Shown piece by piece: positions 35,601 to 49,400 of a DNA stretch of 64,000 nt (position 1 is the stretch's first letter; each line of letters starts with the position of its first letter). The notes beneath the pieces are model-generated. The model had not been told where the DNA came from. It did not search any database and saw only the letters and a list, made by a program, of their open reading frames with translations. The stretch lies in contig NC_134431.1 of NCBI RefSeq assembly GCF_030867145.1, positions 8,571,089 through 8,635,088 of the forward strand. Reading direction: 5' to 3'. This DNA is from Opisthocomus hoazin (Eukaryota > Chordata > Aves > Opisthocomiformes > Opisthocomidae). The position numbers were made by a program, and so were the translations under genes.

Positions 35601-38600
35601 ACAGCCAGAGTTACCAGCCTTTTTTTGGCAAGTGGAAGCTGTCCAGCTAATTCCTGTGGAGGGCTGATGTTTTGGGAGGCGTTTGATCCTTCACTTGACT
35701 TAGTTGAACACTTTGGCTTCAACGGGAAGTGCTGCCGGGACAGACCATGCCTAGACAGCGCTCTCCAAGCCGTACTAAGAGCATGGAGTTCAGCTTCTCT
35801 TTGAGCTTTGTGCACTTTCCTCGGTGCGGGCTGCTAGCCACCTCCGGGATCGGTGCAGAGGAGGTGGAAGTGTTTGTTGCTTCTTACCATCTTCTTTGAA
35901 GATGTGGAGTTAGTAGCTAATGGTGGTGGCATGTAACTGGTCATCACCAGTCCTTTGGGTGAAGGAGTTGGTTACTCTTCCAGGCTCTTGGTAAAGTCAT
36001 CTCTGCATTACGTACGTGTGGTTTTAAGGTTTGCATCACTGGCATGATAGGTCAAGACATTGTCGTAGAAGTGAAATGAAAACTGAGATTCAAGAGAGGA
36101 AGTGTTCGGGGTGGTGTTGGCTCAGTGTTGAGTGTAGTATAGTCAGGCTTGTCGCTGGCAGTAAATCTGTGGACCTGTACATTTGGGCTGAGATTTCTAA
36201 TGCTCTGGGTACCTCTGGGAGCTAGTCCGTTGCTCCTCATAGCAGTCAGTCATCCACTTCCCTCAGTTCCTTCTTTCCCTTCGCTCATCACATTGCCTCT
36301 TCTCTTCCGTTTGGCCATGAATAATTCAATAATGTTTAAGTTTTCAGCAGATGTCTGCTCTGTCTCATTCATCTATCACCTGGTTTTGGCATCTGTCACT
36401 TGGATGTGACTTTGCGTTTGCTGACCTGTGGCTCTTAGGCTGGCCTCGCGTGCTGACTTCCGGAGATGTAGAGTCTCCTGACACCAGCAGGAATGGTTGC
36501 CTCGGGATGCAGCAAAACTGCAAATCACAGTCCTGTGAAAACAGTCCTGTCCAGCAAGGGGGAAAAATTCCTTATTCTGAGAAGACTGAAATCCTAGGCG
36601 TTTTCCCCCTTTCTCATTGTCCTTTTTTACAAGGTTAGAAACCTTGTTTTCCAATGCACCACCAAATGCTCATTCGCCCTTCCTGCTCTGGACTTACAAG
36701 TAGCTGTCCAGATAATTAAGCACCCTTGATCATCTTCCATTAACACTTTGCTATTGCAGCATTTAAAATACAAGCGATTCACTGGGCATGTACAGCAGCA
36801 AGTGACGAAACCAACCACCTCTGGCTCAACATGTCTGTGTTGAAGCAGCCTATGACAGTGAAGGAGTGTAATTAGCAAGACATGTAGAATGGGATTTGAA
36901 AAAAGATGTGAAAATAAGCAGAAGGATTTGAAAAGGATTAGGAGAGTAAATGACAGACCAGTAGTTAAATGGTGCATGATTAATGACTGTAGAAGTAAAA
37001 GGTTGACTAAATATTGTGACTATGTAATGGCTGCCCCAAAGTAATAGAAAATGCTTTGATCGGAAGTATCCAGAAGTGGATTTATATTGACACACATGCC
37101 GACTCTGGGTTGAGACGTGTTTCTTAGACTTGGCTTAGATCAAGGTGAGCATCCCCCAAGATGCTTTCCTGTTTGACTTGATGATCTGAGATTCATCTTC
37201 TGTCTTCAATATTAATGATCAACATCAAAATATCAGGTACCCTGCTGAAATGCTGTGAGAGAATTTGAGCCTTGGTGCAGGTAGGAGTATCAAAACTACC
37301 TGGAGGCACGTAGGCTGTTGGTGGCTCTTTGGTGTTGAAAGAAATTGCATCTGTATTTGAACTGTTTTTCTTGGTGCTACAAAACTGGTTTGTGTACGCC
37401 AAGAGAACCTGAAGAAGGTGCAACTTCCACGGTGCTTAGAGGAGTAAGTAGGAGCTGCTCTCAGTAACGTGGAGTTGCTGGGTGTCACTCTTTGTCTTAA
37501 AACTGACTTTGTCACTTCTTTTATATAATGTCGGGACTGGATTTTGTATCTGTTTTTTTGTCACTGCATCTTAAATTCTAATTTTCAGGGAGGTACTGAA
37601 CTCATCCGTGTGTTTAGCAAATACACCACTGAGGACTTCGAGCAAACTCTGAATTTTCTCTGTTCTGTTGTATTTGTGTGTCTCTGCTGTTTTAGGATCA
37701 GTGCTTGCATTGTCCTAGCCATGTTTTCTTTTCAGACTGGGCATACAGCTGTTCTCAGATCTGCTCTCTTGTGCCTTAGAGGAAACCAAGTTGTGTGTTA
37801 GTGTGGTTTGAAGTTTAAGATTTGTCTCAAACTGTTACAAGCCAACAGAAATGAAAGTGCCGTCCTGATACTGAGAGGCTTTGGCCAAAGATTTGTGGTT
37901 GACATGATTTTTCCATTAGAAGCATTGAAGCAAAGCTGCAGGACAGGGATATTTTCTTGTTTCTTTAGCAGGAACGCACTCAGCTTCTGTTTCGCTGTAC
38001 GGTGAGCGATTTCCCACCAGCTTCTTTGGGGCTTTCATATTGTGATGGAAGAGAAAAGAAAAACTTTCAAGTGGGTAAATCTGACTGTAAAATCACAGAA
38101 ACTGGAATAATGTGTGAGTGGGAAGGGAACTGATTTAGGACTTTAAACTGTTTTTGACTCATTTTTGTAAGGCTGCATGTCAATTGGCGCTTGTCCCTGC
38201 CTTTTAAGGACTGTTGCAGGCATAGCTGAACTAATTACACCTCTCCTTCACAGACACCCTCACTGGGGCTCTGCCGGCTCCTGTCATCATCCTCAGCCTG
38301 TTTGGATGTGCAGGCCAGTGTGGGCGTAGCTGGTGCATCTCTCCTCACCGGTCACTTGGCTCTTGCTTCTTGTGGCAGATACAAGGCTGAACTGTAATGG
38401 GTGTTCCTTTGGCAGGGGCACTGATTCAATCTTTCTTCTGTCTGTGGGGGCTCATTTTCATGAATCTTTGGGAATATGCTACCTCTGAAAACCCACCTCT
38501 CTGTCCAGTTCAAAGGCTCAGCAGCTCAGCAGTTAGGGAAGGTGGATAAAGAGGAGAGACAAGTCTTGTTTCCAGAGGCAGCTCTGTTGGAAAGAATGTC

Positions 38601-41600
38601 TTTGCGGAGAGGGAAACCGCTGCTTGTGGGTTGTGCGCTTACAGTGATTTGCAAAGGTATTTAGGCACCTAAAGAGCCCCCAGAGCTTTAAAGAGAGCTT
38701 CTTGAGCCAATTCCTCCTGATCTGGTATCTGTCCACTTTGTCAAAAGGCTGAACACCTTCACGAATTTGGCCTTTAGCTGCCAGTGAAGAGAGGCTGGGG
38801 GATGCCATGTTGTGTGCAGGCAGCCAGCGCACCCCCTCCTGCAGGGCACGGGGGGCTGTGGGCAGACCGAGCCCCCCTCACTCACCATGATGGGAGCCCT
38901 GCAAAGTCTCCTGGAGGCTGTGGACCTCAGGAAGCTGCAGAGTCAGAGGCCTGGAGTGTGACGTGTGGATAATCTGAAGCTGCGGTAAATAATTAGCTCT
39001 CAATAAAATGTCTGCAGTGACTTTCATCTTGTCAGTGAAGTCTTTGTTAGAGGTATCTATTAGTAGTCTGTTAAGCTTCAAAGATAAAACCATCTATAAG
39101 AAATGTATCGGTAGGAAGCACATTCTGTCACTGTGGGACAAATGACTGTATGAGAAATGGATTTGTATTATATACCGCTATATAACTAGGATCTTTGAGT
39201 ATAGTTCTGTGTTTGTTGGACGCAAATGTGGAAGAAAAAGGGTCTTATTTAGTGCAACTGCTGTTTTATTTATAATGCTTTCAATAGGAAAATCTTGACA
39301 TTGTAGTATAACAGCCTGTGCGGTTGCTTTTGATTTGAGCAGGTTGGATTTAGAAGAGTTCAGTTCTCTCCTGGATACATATGCCCGTGCTGCTTTGCAA
39401 TGGGAGTTAATGGGAATAGCCAGCTGTGAAAGGAGAAGAGTAGATCCCAATCACTGGATTGTACATTAGAAATTTCAGCTGGCTCTTAGGCAGGAGTAGT
39501 CATATAAATTGAGTTTGGATGGAAAAGAGATCAGTAAATAGGTTACTGCCATCTGCCCGTCATCTGCTGGGCACCAGGGGTTAATCAGCAAGTGGTGTCT
39601 GTAAGACCAGTGAGAGTCCTCCAGTGAGACTTGTGAATTATTACCAGTTTTATCTTCCTATGTCCTGGATTGCTTACAGAGGAGGTCAAGCAGTGGTAGA
39701 GGTGGGCTTTTGCTCCCCTTTTTGAGAATGTTCACTCTTGACCTGGCATGTTCTAGGAAGCAGACAGCATAAAGTCAGAGGAAGCTGACGCAGGTCTGCC
39801 ATGTCAGGAAGAGGAGCTCCAGCCTCCTGGTTGGGGAGCTGAAACCAAGAGTTAAGGCTACACTCGGAAAGTGGAGAAATGCCGCAGCACTGCCTTTGCG
39901 AGTGCAGGGTGATAGAGCTGTGCAGCCTCTTGGTGCTAGCCCAGCGTGGTCCTCTGCTTAGTGCTGCACGGGTGGATCACCTCTTGGCTCCAGTGGAGTG
40001 AAGGTGGGGAAATGGTCATGTAAAAGTGTCCAGAGTCATTGCAAAGGGATAGTACTTCACTGAGCAGATAGCTGCCATTGCTTGTTGTGTTTTGATGAAG
40101 AGACGAGACGGTGTTTCCTCTTTCAGCTTTCCACTGGACTGGCAGTTGATGGTGTGTCAGTAAAAGTGTTCCGAGGGAAAGGTGGCCCTGTGTTCAGTAG
40201 CTCTCAGCTTACAGAATTTAGTTTTGTCTCTGACCGCTACATTGCTTTGAGTTCAATCATTCATCTCCCTCCAGCTGCTTTATTGTCATTTGATCTATTA
40301 ATGAGCTGGCTGGGACAGCTGTCCTAATGCTTTGTCACAGCAGCGTGAAACCAAGGGTTGCACTGAGCATGGATTGCAAACGCTTGTGGATACTGTGTGA
40401 GCAGCACACCATTTCCCTGTAGCTGGCCCCGGAGGGACAGCGTGGTCAGTAGGTCGGGTGTGCAAGAGCTGGCACTGCCAAACTCTGACCTCGTTTTGTC
40501 CATCAGTATCCCTTCCCAACACTCATCCGCTCTCAGTCTCTCCCTGGGTGTAGAAGAACTTCAGCACATGCTTTCCTTTTCTCAGAAGTGGATTGTGATG
40601 GTTAATTAGACAAGATTTGTAGAGCAGCATACAAAACCTGCCAAGGTCACTGTCCTCGCTGGTATTACTAGAGCTGGAGGAGGACTGCCAGAAGGTATTG
40701 ATTACTTGGTAAAAATAAACCCTTCAAACTTCTTTTTGTCTTTATTCATTATGGCTTTTTATCTCTGTATCCTGCAAACATTTCAGAGGGTGGATTTGTT
40801 TGCTGGAAGATCAAAACAAAATGTTGACAACTACTGGTGCCAGTTTGTAGCCTCCTGCGTGGGCGCCATCAGAGGAATTTGTGCAGTGCTCTGGAAAGTC
40901 TTTTGAGCTTTAAATACACTGTTGTTTGACTGGAACTGTTGTTTGACCAAAGAGTCCAAGTGGCCGGGTAGGGATGGAACATTGAGTATCGAAAATGAGA
41001 GAATCTCTCTGGGGCTTGTGAAACTGTGTTGTGTATAGAAGCTTGTGTATACTTCCTAAAGCTGATGTTTTGATTTGTTTGGTGAAGTTTGGTTAGTTGA
41101 GTACAAGCTGGGTCTTGCAGTGTATAGTGGGTGCTATTGAGAGAAGTGTGGCTGACTGTTGGGAAGGGCTTGTTGCCTTCTGTGTGTTCTAGTTCATCTC
41201 ACAGTGATGGTTTACAGCTTCTCTTATACCTCACTGTGGAAAACAGTGTCACACTTTGAATTCATTAAGCAGCTGTGCAAACGAGGTGGGGACTGTTGAA
41301 AAGGAAAACTGTTTGATACAACAGTAAAATACAGGGGGGAAAAGTCACATATCTGTAGCAGAAAATCCATGGAAAAAGACAAATATTGCATAACATTCAG
41401 AAGGGCTAAGTCGTGCTTGGTGAAGTGAAGTTTCTAAGGAGAATAGATACAACAGGAAGACACTTTGAGCAGAGATACGGCTTACAGCATACTGGAAGGA
41501 GGTACTACTCCTTCATGGATCCAGAGGACTAAAATCTAGTAGTGACTTCAAAATCAAGTGTGGCCTAATGGTTTACTCTGATTGAAATGTGCAGTTAGAG

Positions 41601-43892
41601 CAGAAGCAAAACATAACATCTTTCTCCAAATTAGGCCAAGGACAAAGCACAGATCACCAAACATCTGCACGTGTTATGACCTAGAAATTGCTTCAGCAGA
41701 GAGACTAAAGCCAGGCTTCGGTGTAGACTGCAAAGTGCTTTCTGTGCCTGTGTCACTCACAAATGGATTTCATTTGGTTATCACAAGTCCCCTTCATGTT
41801 CATTTCCAACCATTAAGCTTCTTCTAATGGATATTTGGGTAAATGGGAAGTTTTTAAGCAAATACTGCTGACTGCACTTACTGGGAGTCATCCAGCAGCC
41901 TAAGCAGCGACCTGTCATGGGGTGAAGGGCACATCTTGTCAGAGCCACCCATTAGTCTTGGAGGTCCTGTGCTGGCCTGGACTGCCAGCCTGCTTGCTCA
42001 GGAGCAGATTACCTTCTGGGTGTGCTGACCAGTGTTAGTCTTTGGTAATCTTGAATAAGTACTGCCTGCTTTTCTTTTAAAACTCAGGACAATTCATGAG
42101 CAAAGGAAGGGCAAGAACCGTCAGCAGATGCTATAAACTCGTTCCTCCAGTGCTAGTTGCTTAGATTTCTTTTAGGAGTAACTCAGATGGGAACAAGTCT
42201 TCTAACTGCTTGCTGCATCAAGTATGGGTGAAACAGGTTTAATAAAAATAAAGCCAGGCAAATGGTGCAATTAATGTGTAGCTGTGTAGGTATGTTACCA
42301 GTGAATGGGAGGATTAGTGTCAGTGTTGAGAAGTGGCAAAGGGATTTCTGTTATTGAAATGTGTTATAACCCATTAGTAACTTAGAGACGAAGGAGGAGC
42401 TGTGGACATGGGACAGGAAAGACCTGACCGTACAATTTTAATGTTTTTTTTCAATGGAGCTGTTTGTATGTAGTTACCTGCTTAAGGAGGCCACTGAATG
42501 TTAGTTTTAATGCTGCTGCTGCTAGGCAGGTTCTCGTGTGGGCATTACAGCATCATCCCTGATGGTCCAGGCACGTGTTAGACATGAGCACATGGAGTGA
42601 GAGGGGAGGAGCAGATGCTCTACAGAGGGACAGGGCCTGCCCTGGTGGACTGGGCGCAGGTGGAGCAGGGAGGCTGCAGAGGACATCCAGTAAAGCTATT
42701 GCAAAAGCTATAGAGCGAAGCTTGGAAGCACCTTGGGACGTGAATGGGAGGCTACTGCTGTCTGAGGACTGTGCTCTCACTTCTCCGTGTTGTGGCAAAA
42801 TGGAAGGAATAAGAGGTTTTAATGTCTGCAAAAGCGTCTAGAGAAAGTCAGTGAGATGGCAAGAGAGTCCGACGCCATGGAGGGAACTCGTGATGAGGGA
42901 GATGAGTGCTGGGACAGGGCTTCACTGACCTCCTGATCACCAGCAGTACAGGTTTACCACCATCCTTGTGTAATGCACAGCTAAACGGGAGATGGTGAAA
43001 CCTGAAAGCAGAAGCATGGCTCCTTCCCAGAGAGCCCCACTTCTGCCAGCCGTGAGTTTGGCCCCTTTTATGAGTGCCCACCTCGTAACCCAGTGAGTAG
43101 TAGCTGCCCACGTTTATTGAGATGCTTCTTCAGGATGCTGTCCCAGCCTCCACTGACTCGTGGCTTAGGGTCTTCCTCTGCTCCTTACTTCTTTTTCTCA
43201 TTAATTTTGTCCAGTTGCTTTATGAACCCTTGATAATGTCCAGCAACACCACAGAATCCTGCGGCGAGGAGACACCTGCTCCTTGGTAGGGAGCAGTGTC
43301 CACTGCCCCTCTCGCCTCGTTAGGATGTCTCCTGAATTGTTGGCTGATGAGTTCTTGGCTGTGGCTTGCCACAGAGCTGTGGTGGGGCAGACCCTAATTT
43401 TAGCACATTATGCTGGTTTAATGACAGTAATAGAAAGTCAATTTATAGGCAAGAACAAATTGCCTTTTTGTGTGGGGAGGAGGATAATTCCTCCCATGTG
43501 TTACATTATTAAATTTGTAATCTTCATTTCTAATGCTTTTCAAAAGTGAATATTAACAGTATCTAAAATACAGATCTTAAATTTATGAGCTGCATTTTTT
43601 TCCCCAAACTCCTCATGTTCTATAATTTGTCTTTAAAAGTGAACTTCAGCAAGAGTTTTTTTTTAACTTCATAAATTAAAATGCCTTACGCTACCTATCT
43701 CTGGACAAGTTTAAAGGCTCCAGAGATACTTACATTTTAAGTAGCAATAATGGGTATCTATTTCCATCTTTGCTGAGTGGTGAGTTCTGAGTTCAGGCTT
43801 ATTCCCTAGTGGTAAAAGATAGCAGAGAGAAAAAAATGACACATTTTCATATGCCATTTGCTAGCGAGGAGGCTGTTGTGATGCTCTTTTTC

Positions 43893-43906
43893 GTTGCCAA
43901 GGAAAC
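43893..43906. promoter_or_regulatory. RFX X-box palindrome
   Basis: GTTGCCAAGGAAAC fits the RFX X-box consensus GTNRCC-N2-GGNAAC at every fixed position. RFX factors control ciliary and some neuronal genes. Here the site lies deep in intron 1 with no promoter-like context, so a role is unproven. Confidence 0.45.
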
Positions 43907-46118
43907 AGAGCCCTGAACTCATGGCTCCGCAGGCAGGAGGAGGAGGAAGGGAGGTTATTTCACTCCCGAGTTTGCTTTGTAATTTTGATTCATGGTTGGG
44001 ATCTGTGAATGGGTTGGGACTGAGGGTCTCTTGCTGAAGTTCACTCTCAAAATTGTGTTTTCCTCCATATGTTGGTTTTCTTGGTGAAATAAATGGAGAG
44101 GCTGGAGCCCGACGGCACAGCTCCACCCTTGTACCGATAGCGTGGGGTAGGGGCAGGGGACTGTGCTGCCTCTGGAACGAACCTCTCTGACCTTGCCAGT
44201 ACCATCTCTAGAAATCCCAAGGCCTCCTGATGTCAACCCAGTCTTTAAGTATGAGAATAGAAATATGAAAGTTAACTGCAGGTATAAAAAGGAGGCAAAC
44301 TATGCAGATGCAGGCGCTTTGTAAGCAAGGTTAATGCACAGTGTCCTCTTCCGACCTTGTTTCATTGCTGTTGGTCAGTCATGGCCTACACATCTTATAA
44401 AGAGGTTCCCATCAAACTTTTTGTTGTTAGTTATGTTAAATCTGATTTTTTTCACTCCTAAATAAAGATACATACTGCTCCATAATGCACGTGTGATCAT
44501 CCTGAGCTGGCGGTGTTGTCTGCAAGATTGATATTGGCTGTAGCACAAGTCTATACTTCTCTTTTATTTCTTCATCTGCTCTCATAGTAGAGAGAGAGAA
44601 AAATCACCAAGGTGCTCTAAAGTGTTTTGTTCATCTCTGCTCCTTCTACAAAATGTATTTAGAGATATTTGGCACAAATCATGGGATTTTGGTGAGCTTG
44701 CTGCCATGTATTTGTCATGGGGTAGCCATGCTACGAACAGCCACCTGCTTCTCATGAAGCTGGGCTGGTGGGTGCTGTTTTACACTGAGAGTGATTAACA
44801 CAAATTCCATTTAATACAATAATGAACACTGTAGTACGTCTCTTCTTGACAAAGGACTGATTCTTCCTGCGTCTAATGGTTGGTAATTGAGAAAATTAGA
44901 TCTTGGTATTGTTCCTAAAACATATTAATCTGCTCCATTGATGGCTCTTTTACTCTACTCCTCAGTAATCTTCAGACAGGTGTAATATTTTTGTTGGTTT
45001 CCCACATTCTCCAGTATCTTTCAGCAGAGATGAAGATGTTATGTCCATTTTCCACCTCTGACCAAAGGGTTTTTTTCCTCTAGAAGCTCAATACTCTGCT
45101 GTGGACAAACAGTGAACTGTATTTCCTAATGAACTTCAAATAGTTTGGGCTGTGTTTATATCCGAGCGCCGCTTTTGTGTGTGCAGAAGACAGATGTAGG
45201 AGGCAGTTATGTGTCTGCCATGTTTGTCTGTGGGAGAGTTTGTCACTCAGACAAGAGTCTGCATGCATCTCTTCAGGGTTTAGGCTGTGAAAATTTTGCT
45301 TCAATTTTCTTTTCTTTTTTTTTGTTGTTAGGAGGCTGCTAGTTAAATTTCAGTATCTCTGTGTTTGGTATCGAGTAGCATTTTCTGTGCTGAACGGCTT
45401 GCCTTGTCACCAGTTGGAGATAGCTATGATGTACGGTTGGCAGGGCTGTTTGCTGTGAGGTGAAACCCAGTGTTTTGACCACTTTAATTTCTTAGTTACC
45501 GTGAATCACTTTATATTGTAAGGTACTGCTGCAGCATGGTGGCTGGTCCTGTCCTGGTCTGAGCATCGAAGCCTGAACCAACCCTCTCTTCCAGACGTCC
45601 AGACATGTCCGCAGCCAAATTGCCACGGTCCTGAAGGGCAGGCTGCTCTCTCCTCTCTCCACCCAAGCAGAACAAGGCACTTGGGCTGTAATAAAGTGAT
45701 CCCAGATCCTGGCAAGGGATCTGTGCGAGAGAACTGATCCGAGTGCAGCGAATCTGTTTGCAGGAGCAGAGCTTGCATTCATGGGCTGGAAGAGCCGGCA
45801 AGCGAGTCGGGCTGCTGCTGTGCCAGGGCCCCTCTCCGCCTGCCACAACGCGGTGGGCTCTTCCCTGGGCTTTCGGGAAACGCAGTCACCTCCGTGGTCA
45901 CTGCGTCGGCAGCACAGGCGTGCTATGAGCGGGGGTTTTCATGCTGTTCTCTGTATCACTGCGGAAGAAAATGGTTCCCTTTAGTGTACTTGTGGTGGGA
46001 TGCGGTGGCTGCCTGGCAGAACAGGCACTGCGTGGCTGTGGACCTGTCAAAGGTTCCCTCTGCTTGAGTCAAAGCGAGGTGTGAATTAGAAGGGGGAAAA
46101 TGGGTTGGCTTGCTTGCT

Positions 46119-46460
46119 TCCCTTAGCATTTGCTGGAGTTATTACGTGAAAGCACCTTCGGTGAAACCTGTCACAGACAGTCGTATCATCATCATCTGGT
46201 GAAATTGCCTGGAATTAGAAACCGAATGCGTGAAATTGTTCAACTACTCTGGAAACTAGAGCATCATCTCCCCCTCGCTGCTTCCACAGTGGATCAAATA
46301 ATTGCTTCCAAATGGACGCAAGTTATTAAGCAGTGTGTATAATTAAAGTCAACTCCTTATGAATTTGATCATTCATTTCCTTAAGGAAAATATGATGAAG
46401 TAATTACAACCCAAGCTAAACACAAATCAAATGCTATTCTAAGTGTGATTCTGCACCATG
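46119..46460. other. Conserved-looking intronic block
   Basis: A repeat-free stretch has many homeodomain-type AT motifs (TAATTA-like cores near 46340-46410) and a 70-codon open frame (46130-46342) with no recognisable domain. The texture resembles developmental noncoding elements, but conservation cannot be measured from one sequence. Coding potential is judged low because there are no splice sites in suitable positions and no protein similarity I recognise. Confidence 0.25.
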
Positions 46461-49400
46461 ATTCTAGTTTATGAATGACTCCAGGGTTCTGTGGCTTCGT
46501 GCCTGTTAAAGAAATGTGGCTGTGGTTTTAATTGTGTTTATAACGAATGAACAAAAGGTTACATGACTCATTCACTGTGCCAAGACCATTGTTTGCTCTT
46601 TGTCAAGACCACGTGTGTGTGAACCCAAAGCTGCTCGCTCCTAAAAGAGCATCAATGGGACAGAAGCAAAGGGAAAAATCTTGTTCATAGATCTGGACTT
46701 GTCAGCTCTTTCCCCCTGAATTTTATCTGTACCAAAATTAAACTTTAGTGGCTCTAGCTGTGAATTTGAGGGAGGTAATTATTTCTTCCATACATAAGGC
46801 AGAGTCCTGTCCTCACGCTCTCCCCTCTCTCCATCGCTCACGTAAATGGTTTTGGCCAAATTAGGTGGAGAGGTGGAAGATACGAAGACCCTGGGATAGC
46901 TCTGGGTAGAGAGAAAGACCCAAATTAGGGGTCCTAGAAGAAAAGGTCTGATACGTGATCTCAGCTTAAAAGTAAGATTCTGAGTGAAAACAAAACCCTG
47001 GAGCTGAGCTTTGTAAATCCCCTGGGTGGAAAGGTGTGTCAGCTTCTCTGAGAATCAGGATGCTCATGACCTCAGAGTCCTCTTCTCCAGCAGGAAAACA
47101 TGGCTTGCAAGGGGGCTGCTCAAGTTGTTTTTCCCCACTTCCCCAGAGTCCCGGAGAGACGAGCAGGGATCTGGGCCCTTCCAGGAGGGGTAGGTAGTGA
47201 GCAGGCAGGTTTGTCGGGCTTGGGAAGGGCAGAACAGCCTCATGCAAACCTTCCTGGCTTAGCAAAGCGTAGACAAGGCAGCTCTTTCATCTCATGCCAT
47301 GCTTCTCTTACAGTGATGCTTTCTAGCGGCTTTATTTTTGTGAAGGCACCTCATTTTTGTGATCTTCATCTAAATTGAGAGGTTTTCTGCAGCCTGGGCT
47401 CATTCATGTTTCAAATCCTGGTCTTAAGCAGCATTCTTAGTTATTAATAGTGAGAGATGGATGGCAGAATTAGGACACAGTGCTGTGGTTCAACTAGCTA
47501 ATTGAGTGGAGATGCTGGCCTGGCCTGCATAACATGTGCTGGTCAGCTGGAGGACTTCTAGCCACAGGGACATGGATCAGCTCAACCTTGAGTCCTGCGT
47601 GTGAAATAACAAGAAGAAAGTCCTGGGGTGACCCTGGCAGACAAACTAGCCACCCTCCTTTTGGCTTTTCATGTTTGCCTGATGCCCAGATCTTCATAGT
47701 TGGCCAAGTTTAAAGAGTTTTGAACTGGGAGCATTTTGTCTTAAAGCGCTGCTGGTTGGTTGTGCCATGTCTGACATTTCCTCCAGCTTTCCAGGGAAGA
47801 AGCATTACAATGTAGCAGTTTAAATAGAATCAGTTGTTTATTGATACTAATTGCCTGTGGCTGTGCCAAATGCACCTGTTCTCTGAGCCCAGCAGCTAGA
47901 CCTTCCCTGGCTTGGCAGGTACTGGGGTAGCAGACCCCCGGGCCCTCCCGGGTGGTGAATGCCAAAGAGGGGAGTTAAACTCTTGGTGAGGCTTAAACCA
48001 CACAAATCCAAGAAGTGGAAAGATTGGATCCCCTGGTTGCTGTGCAGTCAGGATGTGTGTGTATATGTAATGTGGTTTATGGCATTATAAATATATCATA
48101 GCAAGATTTTTAAAGTCATCAGCCCTTGCGCAAGCACAAAGGGAGCAAAAGATGGAGAAAGGCCTGGGATGCATCTGTCCCAGACATGTGGCTCTTCCAG
48201 GGATGACTGGGCCAGCATCAGCAGTCCCGGGCTCGTCTGTCCCTGGAGACCAGGGCCTGCAGACGGGGCAGCATTGGTGTTTCATTGCTAGGCTGCTGAA
48301 GAAATAGTACAACAGTGAATTTTCTGTATGCATATGGACATTTCATTTAATGAGACTCTCCTGCAAAGCATGGCAGATCAGGGGAAGAGAAGGGGGCAGC
48401 GTGTTCTGGTTTCTTACAAAAATAAAAATGCAGAAGCAGCCATCGGATGAAGCTATTTGGATCTTGCTGGTGCAAACAAAATAGAGACATGGAAAGAATT
48501 CTGAGGAGCTGGATCTAGCTGCAAGTAGTTTCCATGAAATACTCTGAAAGAAATGAACGTTTTTGTTAGTGTTGTAGTACTGCAACTTTTTCCTAGTGAA
48601 AAGCTAAACAATTTTTTATGGTAGTCAAAAAATCTGTTTAGAAGTCATTGACAGTGGAACATGTATGTTTAGGTTTGTTAGTTTTCTCTCTTTTTGTCAG
48701 TGAATGAAAAAATCTTGTTTTCCTGGCTACATGTTAGTTGCAGAACTTTTTCTTTAGACATTTTAAAATGAAAATTTTGGCCATTTAATTTTTTTATGTG
48801 GATGAATTATCAAAAAGGTCAAAATTGAAAATAGTATTATGGGAACTATTTGGTTATAACCTCAAAAGCAGCAGAAAAAATATATCACACTTGTCTAGTT
48901 TAAAATATGAAAATGGATCTCATGAGGATAGGAAGCAAAATCAGCACTTTACCAGTGCTCCACCCATCCTAGGAGAGGTGAGACCATCTTGCTGGGGGTG
49001 GAGACCTGCTCAGATACTGACACAGCTGGATTTAAAGCAAACTGCAGCTCAGACCAGCTTGGACCGCTTTAAAGCGGCTGGGGAGTTGGGGATCCGGGCT
49101 GGGTTACGGGCTTGGTAGGATCTATAGGCAAGCCTAAAAGCCAGTGTGTGGGGTTTGGTGCTTCCCCTGCACGCAACGGTGGGGTGGGAGAGGTGCGGAG
49201 GGCAGAATGCTCTTCTCCCTGGGTTGTCTGGGGTGGTGGAGGGATGGACAGGCTGTGCAGGGGAGCGTCAGCCCCGTGTTCTGGCTTTAGCATTTATAGG
49301 AAGGAAGAGGAAGAAGATACGCTTTGCCCTACCTAAACTAAGCTACTGTTAGGCATTGAAAATAGGGCTGTTGCTTCATGAGGACTTGCAGGCCTCCCAT

